Origin: Hoeflea sp. IMCC20628
GTDB taxonomy: Bacteria; Pseudomonadota; Alphaproteobacteria; Rhizobiales; Rhizobiaceae
Length of the DNA: 64,000 bases
Direction of reading: 5' to 3'
NCBI RefSeq assembly: GCF_001011155.1
Contig: NZ_CP011479.1
Coordinates: 2,250,501 to 2,314,500, forward strand
Positions 16,931 to 25,219 of the stretch are shown here, piece by piece (positions within the stretch are counted from its first letter, which is position 1; the number at the start of each line of letters is the position of its first letter). The position numbers were made by a program, and so were the translations under genes. The notes under the pieces were generated by a model that saw only the letters and a program-made list of their open reading frames with translations, was not told the DNA's origin and made no database searches.

Positions 16931-18283
16931 CTATGCCACTTCTGCCAGAATTGCCGTCTCGACAATATCCAGCGCCCGGTCCAGATCCTGCCGAGCAATC
17001 GTCAGCGGCGGCGACAGCGTCAGCACACAGCCGGCGCTGATCTTGAAACTCAACCCAGCCTCAAGGCAGCGGTAATAAATTCGCTCGGCGCGGTCACGCC
17101 CTTCGGCCCGCGTCTTCCGGTCGTCGACGATCTCGACCCCGAACATCAGGCCCCTGCCCCTAACATCCCCAACGAACGGACTTTTCGGCGCAAACTCCCT
17201 GAGCCGGTTCAGGGCGTAGGCGCCGAGTTCGGCGGAGCGCTCGACCAGACCCTCATCCTCGATGATCTGGATGGTGGTCAAGGCGGCGCGGGCCGTCACC
17301 GGGTTTTTCTCATGGGTGTAGTGGCCGATGGCGAAATCGCCGCAGACGTCGAGATCATGGCGCGCCACCACCGCGGCGATGGGCAGAATGCCACCGCCCA
17401 ACGCCTTGCCCATCGTGACAATATCGGGAATGACCTCGTCATGCTCGAAGGCGAACATGCGCCCGGTCTTGCCGAGCCCGGTGGGAATTTCGTCCATGAT
17501 CAAAAGCGCGCCGTGGCGGTTGCAGGCTTCGCGCACCGATTTCCAGAACCCCGGCGGCGGCACGGTGGGAACCGCACGCATCGGTTCGGCAATCACAGCG
17601 GCAACATCGCCCTCGCGGCCCAGCACGTAGTCGACCATCCCGGCGCAGGCCAGCCCGCATGTCTCGGGGCCGGCATGATTGTAGGGGCAGCGGTAGCAGG
17701 CAAAGGGGGCGACATGTTCGGTGCCGGCCATCAGCGGCCCGGCGATATGACTGCGAAAGGTCGCCTCGCCGCCAACGCTGGCAGCGCCCATGCCTGCGCC
17801 GTGAAACGCATCCCAGAAGGACACGGTCTTGAAGCGTCCGGTGGCGGCGCGGGCGATCTTGAGTGCAACCTCGTTGGCGTCGGACCCGCCGGTGGTGAAC
17901 AGCACCTTGTTCAGGTCACCGGGTGCGATTTGCCCGAGCTTTTCGGCCAAGTCCACGGCGGGCTCATTGGTGAACCGGCGCGGCGCAAAGGACAGCTGAT
18001 CGAGCTGGTCCTTGATGGCGGCAATCAGCCGTGGATGGGCGTAACCAATGTGGTGCACCGAGTTGCCGTGAAAATCCATGTAGCGCCGGCCAGCCGTATC
18101 CTCAATCCAGATACCTTCCGCCTTTGCGATGGTCGAGACACAAGGGCTCGACAGGCTTTGATGCAGAAAGGCGTCGGCGTCACGTTTCAACAGATCGCGC
18201 GTCGCAGTGTCGGGGTGCTTTGCGGCCCATGCGCGCCGGGCAGCCGATGTGTTGGATTCGCCTTCGGTGTGGGTGATCTTCAT
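16931..18283 (-). CDS. pbfA: Class III PLP enzyme, probable (R)-1-hydroxy-2-aminoethylphosphonate ammonia-lyase
   Basis: A 450-residue class III aminotransferase-fold protein. The PLP lysine is Lys293 (TMGKALGGG) and the cofactor-ring aspartate is Asp264 (IMDEIPTGLGKTG); the phosphate-binding TGGSDANE is at 131-138. A CYRCP motif with two further cysteines lies at 196-213, as in several class III subfamilies. Family knowledge: PbfA enzymes found beside phn genes eliminate ammonia from (R)-1-hydroxy-AEP to give phosphonoacetaldehyde, which PhnY and PhnA would process here. A plain omega-aminotransferase remains possible. A 153-base gap upstream separates it from phnY and may hold its own promoter. 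Confidence 0.75.
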   Translation of the reverse strand: MKITHTEGESNTSAARRAWAAKHPDTATRDLLKRDADAFLHQSLSSPCVSTIAKAEGIWIEDTAGRRYMDFHGNSVHHIGYAHPRLIAAIKDQLDQLSFAPRRFTNEPAVDLAEKLGQIAPGDLNKVLFTTGGSDANEVALKIARAATGRFKTVSFWDAFHGAGMGAASVGGEATFRSHIAGPLMAGTEHVAPFACYRCPYNHAGPETCGLACAGMVDYVLGREGDVAAVIAEPMRAVPTVPPPGFWKSVREACNRHGALLIMDEIPTGLGKTGRMFAFEHDEVIPDIVTMGKALGGGILPIAAVVARHDLDVCGDFAIGHYTHEKNPVTARAALTTIQIIEDEGLVERSAELGAYALNRLREFAPKSPFVGDVRGRGLMFGVEIVDDRKTRAEGRDRAERIYYRCLEAGLSFKISAGCVLTLSPPLTIARQDLDRALDIVETAILAEVA

Positions 18284-18436
18284 CGCGGGCCCTTCAGGTG
18301 AAACCGCGACCCGAAAGCCGCGTGAATGCAGTCGATATTGTTACATTAAGCGCCTGTATGATCGAATCCGGATGACGCTCCAGCTTGTTGTTTTTGAATC
18401 ACAATCCTGCCGCCGACACGGCGAACGAACCATGCT
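18284..18436. promoter_or_regulatory. Intercistronic gap between phnY and pbfA
   Basis: The 153 bases are unusual in an operon whose other gaps here are 3-50 bases. They contain TTGTTGTTTTTGAATC (18385-18400), similar to sequences upstream of phnW and the LysR gene. A secondary promoter for pbfA and the dehydrogenase is plausible, but no sigma-70 boxes were assigned. Confidence 0.35.
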
Positions 18437-19918
18437 TCATCGCGGCCAGGGCAACGAGTACGTCTTGACGTTGGTGAAGAACTTCATCGCCTCCAGCACG
18501 CCCTCCTTGACTGCATTGCCGCTGTCCTTGATCCCGCCGAAGGGTGACATTTCAATGCGGTATCCCGGCTGCTCCCAGATGTTGACGGTGCCTACCTCCA
18601 GCCCATTGACGAAGGCAATCGCCCTGTTGAGATCATTGGTGCAAACGCCCGAGGACAGGCCGAACTGGGTGCTGTTGGAGATCGCCATCACCTCGATGTC
18701 ATTGTCGGGTACGCGAACGATCGGAATGATCGGGCCGAATGTTTCTTCCATCACCAGTTCCGACCCGTGCGGCACATGGTCGACGACTATGGGTGGCAGC
18801 AACGCGCCCTGACGGCCCGGGTGATAGAGGACCTTGGCGCCTTGGGCCTCGGCATCATGGACCCGGTTTTCAAAAGTCTCCGCCGCCTTGGCGTGAACCA
18901 CACAGCCCAATTGTGTCTCGGGATCCATCGGATCACCAAAGCGCAGTTTTTTGGCTTTCTCCAGCACCAACGGCACAAACCGGTCGGCGACGCTTTCCTG
19001 CACCAATATGCGCTTGACCGCCGTGCAGCGCTGGCCGGAATTTCCTGTAGCTCCGGCAACCGCGATAGTTGCCGCTTTTTCCAGATCAGCATCAGAGAGG
19101 TCGTTGAGAATGATCAACGGGTCGTTACCGCCAAGTTCCAAAGCACAGCGTTTGTAGCCGGCCTTGGAGGCAATCATCTTGCCCACCGGCACGCCGCCGG
19201 TGAAGGTGATGATGTCGATATCGGGGTTGGTGATCATCTCGTCACCGATATCCTTCGGCCAACCGGTCACCACCTGGAACATCTCGTGCGGCAGTCCGGC
19301 CTCATAAAGGATGTCAGCCAGAGCGATTGCCGTCAGCGGTGTCAGTTCGGTCGGCTTGCAGACCACGCAGTTGTTGGTTGCGATCGCCGGGGCGATCTTG
19401 TGGCTGACCATGTTGAGCGGATGGTTGAACGGCGTGATCGCCGATATTGCTCCGACCGGTTCACGCAGAGTGAAGATCTTGCGTTCCTTGCCCTGGGGGG
19501 TGAGATCGCAGGAAAAGATCTGACCATCATCCAGAATGGCCATTTGTCCGGCCAGACTGAACACGTCATAGGCGCGCCCGGTCTCATAGAGCGCATGCTG
19601 CCAGCAGATTCCGAGCTCCAGCACCAGCCAGTAAGCCAGCTCTTCCCGGCGCTCCCTGATCAGCTCGGCTGTGCGAAACAGGATCTGCTGACGCTCGTAC
19701 CGCGACAGTTTTGGCTTGTAGGCGGCGGCGATCGAGAAAGCGCGCCGGGCATGCTCGGCCTGCCCGGCGGGAACCGTGCCGATCATCTCATCAGTATAGG
19801 GGTAGTGAACCTCGACCACCGCATCGGTGAAAACCTTCTCGCCACCGATGCGCATGCCTTCATGGCGGATTTCCCGCTTGCGGGTGCGCGGATCATAGAC
19901 TGGGGCACTGGCGTTCAT
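18437..19918 (-). CDS. phnY: Phosphonoacetaldehyde dehydrogenase PhnY
   Basis: A 493-residue aldehyde dehydrogenase. The nucleophile is Cys298 in GNSGQRCTA, preceded by Arg297, a feature of PhnY. The general base is Glu261 (ALELGGND), the oxyanion region is TPFNHPLN (162-169), and Lys188 (CKPTELTP) is the cofactor-contacting lysine. It oxidises phosphonoacetaldehyde to phosphonoacetate with NAD+. It starts 12 bases after phnA, in the same order as the Sinorhizobium meliloti phnWAY genes. Family assignment is by motif and by neighbour; a general semialdehyde dehydrogenase is unlikely in this context. Confidence 0.93.
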   Translation of the reverse strand: MNASAPVYDPRTRKREIRHEGMRIGGEKVFTDAVVEVHYPYTDEMIGTVPAGQAEHARRAFSIAAAYKPKLSRYERQQILFRTAELIRERREELAYWLVLELGICWQHALYETGRAYDVFSLAGQMAILDDGQIFSCDLTPQGKERKIFTLREPVGAISAITPFNHPLNMVSHKIAPAIATNNCVVCKPTELTPLTAIALADILYEAGLPHEMFQVVTGWPKDIGDEMITNPDIDIITFTGGVPVGKMIASKAGYKRCALELGGNDPLIILNDLSDADLEKAATIAVAGATGNSGQRCTAVKRILVQESVADRFVPLVLEKAKKLRFGDPMDPETQLGCVVHAKAAETFENRVHDAEAQGAKVLYHPGRQGALLPPIVVDHVPHGSELVMEETFGPIIPIVRVPDNDIEVMAISNSTQFGLSSGVCTNDLNRAIAFVNGLEVGTVNIWEQPGYRIEMSPFGGIKDSGNAVKEGVLEAMKFFTNVKTYSLPWPR

Positions 19919-19930
19919 GGGATGGTCCTT

Positions 19931-21181
19931 TCAGAGCGCTGCCGCAGTGGTGGCGTAGAAGAAGGCATCGAAATTGCGCAAGACCGGCTGGCTTGGCAGA
20001 TCGATGACGCGATTGACGATGAAAGGCACTTCCTGTTCGGTCAAACCGCCATGGCTCCGCAGCGGTTCGTTGAGCGCTGCGAGATCGTGGCGGTGGGCTG
20101 ATGTGCCGATGGTGACATTTTCGCCGGAGACCAGAACAATGTCGCCGATCCGGTCGCCGGGCAGTTCAAACCGTTCAACTGCCTCTTCCCTTGTCAGCAC
20201 ATGGGTGATGCCGTCGATGGCTTTCAGCCTGGCAATGATATCGGCCTGATCGGCGCCCTTTGGCAAATAGGCCGTGGCGAACGACCCGAGTGCGCCGTGG
20301 TGAACCACATAGGGGTCGGTGATCGGCAAGATCAGCCGGGCCGCGGCCTCGCCGAGCCATGTGTCGAGCAAATCCTGAACATAGATCACGGCGGGTGAGC
20401 CATCGGCCAGGTGCTTGGGCTTCATGCCGTGATCCGCAGTGACCACAATGGCAGCTCCCATGGCGTCGAGCTGGGTGAGATATTTGTCGAACATCTTGTA
20501 GAAGCTCTGCGCTTCGGGCTGTTCAGGGGCGTATTTGTGCTGAACATAGTCGGTGGTGGTGAGATACATCACGTCCGGCTTCCATTCAGCCATCAGCTTG
20601 ACGCCGGCGGCAAAGACAAACTCCGAAAGCTCAGCCGAATAGACTTCCGGCTGCGGCATGCCAAGCCATTTGGAGGCTGCTTCCTGGCCATGCTCGGCAG
20701 TGGTTGAGGTGTCGGACTTCTCGGCGGAGAAACATTTGGCGCGGTCGTCATCAAACTTCAGCCCGGCGCCGAGCAGGGCGCGGAGCTTGTCCTTGGCGGT
20801 GACAATGGCAACCCGGGCACCGGCATTGTAGAATTGCGAGAAAACGGTCGGCGCGCGCAGGAAGCGCACATCGTTCATCATTACCTCTTCGCCGGTTTCG
20901 GGCTCGTAGAGATAGTTGCCGCAGATGCCGTGAACGATCGGCGGGCGACCGGTTGCAATCGACAGATTATTGGGATTGGTGAAGCTCGGGATGACCGAGT
21001 GGGCCAGCCGGTCGGTGCCGGTCTCGCGCATCCGCTTCAAGGTCGGCATCAGGCCTGCCTTGATCGCCTGTGTCAGATATTCCGGCTCGCAGCCATCGAG
21101 GCAAATCGCAATGGCCGTCACTTTCGGCCAGGGGTAGACTCGGTCATTTGCCGTAACGGGAGCATGGGTGGGGTTTGTCAT
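19931..21181 (-). CDS. phnA: Phosphonoacetate hydrolase PhnA
   Basis: A 416-residue alkaline-phosphatase-superfamily hydrolase that splits phosphonoacetate into acetate and phosphate. With the start at 21181 (AAGGA upstream), the di-zinc ligands Asp29, Thr68 (nucleophile), Asp211, His215, Asp250, His251 and His377 fall at the positions I recall for the S. meliloti enzyme. This supports both function and start; a longer frame to 21289 overlaps phnW and lacks support. It lies between phnW (49-base gap) and phnY. It makes this a PhnA-type rather than phosphonatase (PhnX) route. Confidence 0.96.
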   Translation of the reverse strand: MTNPTHAPVTANDRVYPWPKVTAIAICLDGCEPEYLTQAIKAGLMPTLKRMRETGTDRLAHSVIPSFTNPNNLSIATGRPPIVHGICGNYLYEPETGEEVMMNDVRFLRAPTVFSQFYNAGARVAIVTAKDKLRALLGAGLKFDDDRAKCFSAEKSDTSTTAEHGQEAASKWLGMPQPEVYSAELSEFVFAAGVKLMAEWKPDVMYLTTTDYVQHKYAPEQPEAQSFYKMFDKYLTQLDAMGAAIVVTADHGMKPKHLADGSPAVIYVQDLLDTWLGEAAARLILPITDPYVVHHGALGSFATAYLPKGADQADIIARLKAIDGITHVLTREEAVERFELPGDRIGDIVLVSGENVTIGTSAHRHDLAALNEPLRSHGGLTEQEVPFIVNRVIDLPSQPVLRNFDAFFYATTAAAL

Positions 21182-21230
21182 TTCGGGTCCTTCAATTGGA
21201 TCGTCTGAATATTTGAGAACATGTGCCGGT

Positions 21231-22421
21231 TCAGGCGCCGAGCTTGGCGCGTTCGGCAATGGCAGCGGCTGGTGGAGCGGCGGAAGCAACGTTCATTTCC
21301 GCAAGCGACTCCGCGGCGGCACTGACCACGCGTCGCATGATGTGTTCATCCATCCGGCCAATGCAGCCGACACGGAAGCTTTCCACCACGGTGAGTTTGC
21401 CAGGATAGATGATGAAGCCCTTTTGCTTCATCAATTCATAGAATGTCGTAAAGACGAAATTCGGATCTTCCGGACAGAAAAACGTGACAATGATTGGGGA
21501 TAGCCAGCGATCTTTGAGCAATGTTTCAAAGCCCAGTTCACGCATTCCGCCGACCATGACATCACGGTTGCGAATGTAGCGTTCGCCCCTGCCTGCCACG
21601 CCGCCTTCGGCTGCATGGATCCTCAACGCCTCGAGAAACGCCGCTACCACATGGGTCGGCGGCGTATAGCGCCACTGGCCGGTCTTGACCATATTGGCCC
21701 ATTGCGCATGAACATCGAGCACCAGCGAATGGCTGTTGCCCTTGCAGGCTTCAAGTTCAGCCTTGCGGGCAATGACAAAGCCAAAACCGGGCACGCCTTC
21801 AATACACTTGTTGGCCGAGGACACCATTGCCTCATAGCGGATCGTGTTGACATCAAGATCAATGGCGCCAAAAGCGCTCATTGAATCGACCAGCAGCTTG
21901 CGGCCACGGGCATAGGTGGCCTTGGAGATTTCGGCGATCGGATTGAGGATACCCGACGAAGTTTCACAGTGAATGGCGATGACATGGGTGATGGCCGGAT
22001 CGGCATCGAGTGCTGCGGCAACTTCGTCACCGCGCGGCGGCATGTAGTCGCCCTTGTCGATCAGCGTAAAGGCACGACCGAGATAGCGCATGGTTTCGGC
22101 GGCGCGAAGCCCATAGGCGCCGTTGGCCAGCACCAGCACCTTGCCATCACGTGGAACGAAGGTTCCAAGCAGCGCCTCGACGCAAAAACTGCCCGAGCCC
22201 TGCATCGGCACGCAGGCAAACTCATCCCTGGTGTCGCCCGCCAACGCCACCAGTTGATCACACAGCGACTTGGTCATGGCGCGAAAATCGCCATCCCAGG
22301 AGCCCCAGTCACGCAGCATCATCTCTTTGACGCTGTAGGCAGTGGTCAATGGGCCAGGCGTAAGAAGGAAAGGTTCTCCCATCACGGGATCGGCGAAAGC
22401 TTCTGATTGCACGATCGACAT
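21231..22421 (-). CDS. phnW: 2-Aminoethylphosphonate-pyruvate transaminase PhnW
   Basis: A 396-residue class V PLP aminotransferase. The PLP lysine is Lys205 (SSANKCIEGVPG) and the ring-nitrogen aspartate is Asp179 (VDSMSAFGA). The N-terminal LLTPGPLTT, the MQGSGSF phosphate-binding turn and GKLTVVESFRVGCIG near the end are typical of PhnW. It converts AEP plus pyruvate to phosphonoacetaldehyde plus alanine. An Ala-rich tail of about 20 residues extends beyond the core. It is the first enzyme gene of the operon, with a 115-base upstream region containing a candidate control site. Confidence 0.95.
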   Translation of the reverse strand: MSIVQSEAFADPVMGEPFLLTPGPLTTAYSVKEMMLRDWGSWDGDFRAMTKSLCDQLVALAGDTRDEFACVPMQGSGSFCVEALLGTFVPRDGKVLVLANGAYGLRAAETMRYLGRAFTLIDKGDYMPPRGDEVAAALDADPAITHVIAIHCETSSGILNPIAEISKATYARGRKLLVDSMSAFGAIDLDVNTIRYEAMVSSANKCIEGVPGFGFVIARKAELEACKGNSHSLVLDVHAQWANMVKTGQWRYTPPTHVVAAFLEALRIHAAEGGVAGRGERYIRNRDVMVGGMRELGFETLLKDRWLSPIIVTFFCPEDPNFVFTTFYELMKQKGFIIYPGKLTVVESFRVGCIGRMDEHIMRRVVSAAAESLAEMNVASAAPPAAAIAERAKLGA

Positions 22422-22485
22422 CGGATTTCCTTGCTGTCAGAGTTTCGGTCTTGACCCAAGGTTTCCCATCCGACGTAATATATGT

Positions 22486-22499
22486 AAAATCGTTATTTT
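22486..22499. promoter_or_regulatory. Candidate control site upstream of phnW
   Basis: Dyad AAAAT-CGTT-ATTTT, 65 bases upstream of the phnW start. The extended sequence AAATCGTTATTTTGTAT closely matches AAATCGTTAGTTTTGAT upstream of the LysR gene (24267-24283). It may be a site of the adjacent LysR regulator; the AT-rich composition makes this tentative. Confidence 0.35.
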
Positions 22500-22536
22500 G
22501 TATTCCTTGATAAGTTTTTCTTTGATTTTTGCACTG

Positions 22537-24201
22537 TCAGGCCGGCTGCGCCAATCGGCTTTGCAGCAGTTGGCCGCTCTCGGTCAGGATCGGATACGCA
22601 ACGGTGACAAGAAGTGAATTGATCTCCTTCAGCGCGCGGACAGTTTCAAGATGGATGTTGGAGGTGTTGATGCTGTCCGAATGGCCTTCGCGAAGACGGG
22701 CAAGATGCCGGTCATGGCTGTCGCGCTCGAGCTGCCGCATCGTTTCCTTTTCCTTGACCAGCTCGCGGGCGCTTTCGGTGTCGCCGGAGACGAGCACGTT
22801 GAGCGCAAGCTGAAAATTGGTTTCGACGCGGGCATGAAGATTGCACATTTCGGCCCAGCCTTCCGGTGAAAAATGCAGATTTGTCTGAGACCGCTCCTTG
22901 GCCAGAGCCAGAAGGCTCTTGGCGATGATATCGCCGATATGCTCGAGATTGATCGAGAAATCGGTTAGTTCGACCCCCTGCCGGATTTCCCGATCCGAGA
23001 GTTTGCCGCGGTTTACCTCGGCAATGAAAAGCTTGATGTCGGTGTGCATGCGATTGACCTGATCGTCGATCTTGCGAACGCGCTCGATCTGCTCAAGATT
23101 GCCTCCATCCATCAATTCCATCACCGGCCGGTACATGGCGCACACGGTTTCTCCCATGCGCAGGAGTTCGCGCTTGGCGCTGGCCAGGGCAACGCTGGGC
23201 AAAAGTGCCGGACCGCGCTGAAGCATGCTGGCAATCGCATCGGTCGCCACCGGATCAATTTCCGCGACTGGAACAGGAAGCAGCACCGCTGTGAGCCTTT
23301 CCATCGGCCGAACCAGCGGAATCGCAATCAACACCAGAGCCAGGTTGAAGGCCAAGTGAAAATTGACAAGTTGCACTGCTTCGGTGCCGCCGAGATAACC
23401 CATCGGCACATCGATGACCTGCAGGGCAGCGAGACCCAGTAGCGCCGCCGTGCCTCGGAAGATCAGGTTACCCAGCGGGATTCGGCGCGCCTCGATCTCC
23501 ATGCCGCGGGTCAGCCAGACTGCGATCACACCACCGCCGACATTGGCGCCGAGCACCATCGGCAGCGCCACCTCAAGCGGCAGAAGATCGCTGGCCGCGA
23601 AGGTTACAAACAGCAGCACCGTGGCCACCGAGGAATGCACCACCCAGGCGATGACGGCAGCAACCACGAATGCGGTCAGCGGATCACCCTTCAGATAGCC
23701 GATCAGGCCGGGCAATGCGGCGCTGTCACGCAACGGTTCTGTGGCCTCGCCAACCATTTTCAGCGACAGCAGGATGAAAGCGATACCCAGCACGATGCGC
23801 CCGGACTGGCGGACCGTGCGGGCCTCGAACTTCAAAAACATCGTGGCGCCGACGAGCAGCAGAATCGGGATAAGCCCGCTAAGATTGAACGACAGGATCT
23901 TGACGACCAGCGCGGACCCGAGATCGGCGCCCAGAAGTGCTGCAATCCCGGAACTGACGGTAAGAATGCCACTGGTTGCGAATCCTGCGGCCAGAACGCC
24001 CACGGCCGTGGAGCTTTGCAACACGATGGCGAGGATTGTCCCTGCGGCAGCCATCTGCATGTTGCCGCCACGCGCATCGCGCAATGCCGATTTCAACCGG
24101 GTACCGTGCGCCCGCTCCACGCCGGTCCGCACCATGCGGACGGCCCAGAGCAAAAGCATGATAGCGCCGGCAAGATGCATCAGGAATGCGACTGGTAACA
24201 T
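22537..24201 (-). CDS. Na/Pi cotransporter-family protein with PhoU-like domain
   Basis: A 554-residue protein with two Na/Pi-cotransporter repeats in the membrane part (about residues 1-310). The QSST motif is in ILAIVLQSSTAVGVL, and a VVHSSVATVLLF counterpart follows. A cytosolic PhoU-like helical domain spans about 335-550. Family knowledge: bacterial NptA/YjbB-like proteins with PhoU domains often export phosphate. It is on the same strand as phnW, 115 bases upstream, next to the divergent LysR gene. Placement suggests that it relieves the phosphate excess created by PhnA when AEP serves as carbon or nitrogen source (inference). Confidence 0.88.
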   Translation of the reverse strand: MLPVAFLMHLAGAIMLLLWAVRMVRTGVERAHGTRLKSALRDARGGNMQMAAAGTILAIVLQSSTAVGVLAAGFATSGILTVSSGIAALLGADLGSALVVKILSFNLSGLIPILLLVGATMFLKFEARTVRQSGRIVLGIAFILLSLKMVGEATEPLRDSAALPGLIGYLKGDPLTAFVVAAVIAWVVHSSVATVLLFVTFAASDLLPLEVALPMVLGANVGGGVIAVWLTRGMEIEARRIPLGNLIFRGTAALLGLAALQVIDVPMGYLGGTEAVQLVNFHLAFNLALVLIAIPLVRPMERLTAVLLPVPVAEIDPVATDAIASMLQRGPALLPSVALASAKRELLRMGETVCAMYRPVMELMDGGNLEQIERVRKIDDQVNRMHTDIKLFIAEVNRGKLSDREIRQGVELTDFSINLEHIGDIIAKSLLALAKERSQTNLHFSPEGWAEMCNLHARVETNFQLALNVLVSGDTESARELVKEKETMRQLERDSHDRHLARLREGHSDSINTSNIHLETVRALKEINSLLVTVAYPILTESGQLLQSRLAQPA

Positions 24202-24261
24202 TATGACCTCATGGATTCATTTGCTGAAGGCAATCGGCAATTGAGCACCCTTGCCTTCCAT

Positions 24262-24310
24262 AAAACAAATCGTTAGTTTTGATGGTTATATAACTTGAAG
24301 CTATCTTATA
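24262..24310. promoter_or_regulatory. Divergent promoter region with LysR-type dyads
   Basis: Between the Na/Pi gene and the LysR gene lie two dyads: AAAAC-N9-GTTTT (24262-24280) and TATAA-N12-TTATA (24289-24310). Divergent LysR genes usually bind such sites, autorepressing themselves while activating the opposite operon. The exact binding site is not determined. Confidence 0.45.
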
Positions 24311-24319
24311 CGGTTCCTT

Positions 24320-25195
24320 ATGCGCTACGTCCAGTTACGTGCCTTTCACTTCGTCGCGATTTGCGGCGGCTTTTCGCGTGCAGCAGAAGAGCTGTTTCTG
24401 ACACAGCCGGCAATTTCCGACCAGGTTCGCAAGCTGGAAGAAGAATATGACATCCTTTTGTTCAACCGCCACAAGAAACAGGTCACGCTGACGCCAGCAG
24501 GCGAGCGGTTGCTGGACATCACCCGTCGGTTTTTCGAAAATGAAAATCAGGCGCGTGAGCTCCTGTCGGAAAGCCGCGTGATGCGTGCTGGAACCTTGCG
24601 GATCATTGCCGACAGCGCTGTGCATGTGCTTAAAATCGTCGCCGAGTTCCAGAGGAAATATCCTGGCGTCGGCGTGACTATCCGGGGCGGCAATTCGGAA
24701 AGCGTGATTGAAAACCTGTTCAGCTATGAGGCGGATATCGGCGTTCTTGGTGAAATACCCCAGAGCCGCGAGTTCGAAACAATCCTGCTGAATGCCACAC
24801 CGATTACCGCATTCGTTGCCGCCGGCCATCCGCTTTCTGCCAAAAAGTTCCTCAGCTTCAAGGATTTGACGGATCTTCCTTTGGTGATGCGAGAGCGCGG
24901 CTCCCGAACCCGCAAGAAGTTCGAAGAGCAAGCAGCACTGGCCGGGTTTGAATACACCGCCTCCATCGTCGCCGAAGGCCGTGAAGCCGTGCGCGAGATT
25001 GTCGCTTCCGGTGTCGGCGTAGGCTTCGTGTCGGTGGCCGAATTTGGCGAAGATCCACGGCTGGTCCGCATCCCGCTGGAGAGCAATGAAAACATGGTTA
25101 TGGAGGAAACGCTGATCTGCCTGCGCGAGCGGCGCGGCGGCAAGCTGGTCAGCGCGTTTCTGGAAATTGCCCAGGACCTCGCCAAACCAGCCTGA
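24320..25195 (+). CDS. LysR-family regulator of the phosphonate genes
   Basis: A 291-residue LysR protein. Its N-terminal helix-turn-helix (residues 3-60) includes GGFSRAAEELFLTQPAISDQVRKLEEEY, and the type 2 periplasmic-binding-like effector domain spans about 90-290. It is divergent from the Na/Pi-phnWAY unit with a 118-base shared region, so control of that unit is likely. Family knowledge: rhizobial and pseudomonad phnWAY clusters commonly carry a LysR activator responding to AEP or intermediates and independent of phosphate starvation. The effector here is not known. Confidence 0.88.
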   Translation: MRYVQLRAFHFVAICGGFSRAAEELFLTQPAISDQVRKLEEEYDILLFNRHKKQVTLTPAGERLLDITRRFFENENQARELLSESRVMRAGTLRIIADSAVHVLKIVAEFQRKYPGVGVTIRGGNSESVIENLFSYEADIGVLGEIPQSREFETILLNATPITAFVAAGHPLSAKKFLSFKDLTDLPLVMRERGSRTRKKFEEQAALAGFEYTASIVAEGREAVREIVASGVGVGFVSVAEFGEDPRLVRIPLESNENMVMEETLICLRERRGGKLVSAFLEIAQDLAKPA

Positions 25196-25200
25196 GCTCG

Positions 25201-25219
25201 CTCAAACCGCCGGTTTGAG
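25201..25219. terminator. Palindrome at the convergent gene ends
   Basis: CTCAAACCG (25201-25209) and CGGTTTGAG (25211-25219) form a perfect 9-base dyad around a single base. It overlaps the last codons of the FAD-oxidoreductase gene and lies just after the LysR stop codon. It may act as a bidirectional terminator, though the loop is tight and no T-run follows. Confidence 0.4.

Noticed and set aside
19931-21289. Longer PhnA starting at 21289
   Set aside because: It would overlap the end of phnW, while the start at 21181 has a ribosome-binding site and places all metal ligands at the expected numbers.
22537-24198. Large plus-strand frames opposite the Na/Pi gene and other genes (for example 16553-18301 and 37157-38764)
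   Set aside because: They are antisense shadows of well-supported genes, a normal effect of GC-rich codon bias, and lack protein-family features.
24262-24280. CRISPR-like or direct-repeat array
   Set aside because: Only isolated dyads were found here and elsewhere; no regularly spaced repeats occur in the window.
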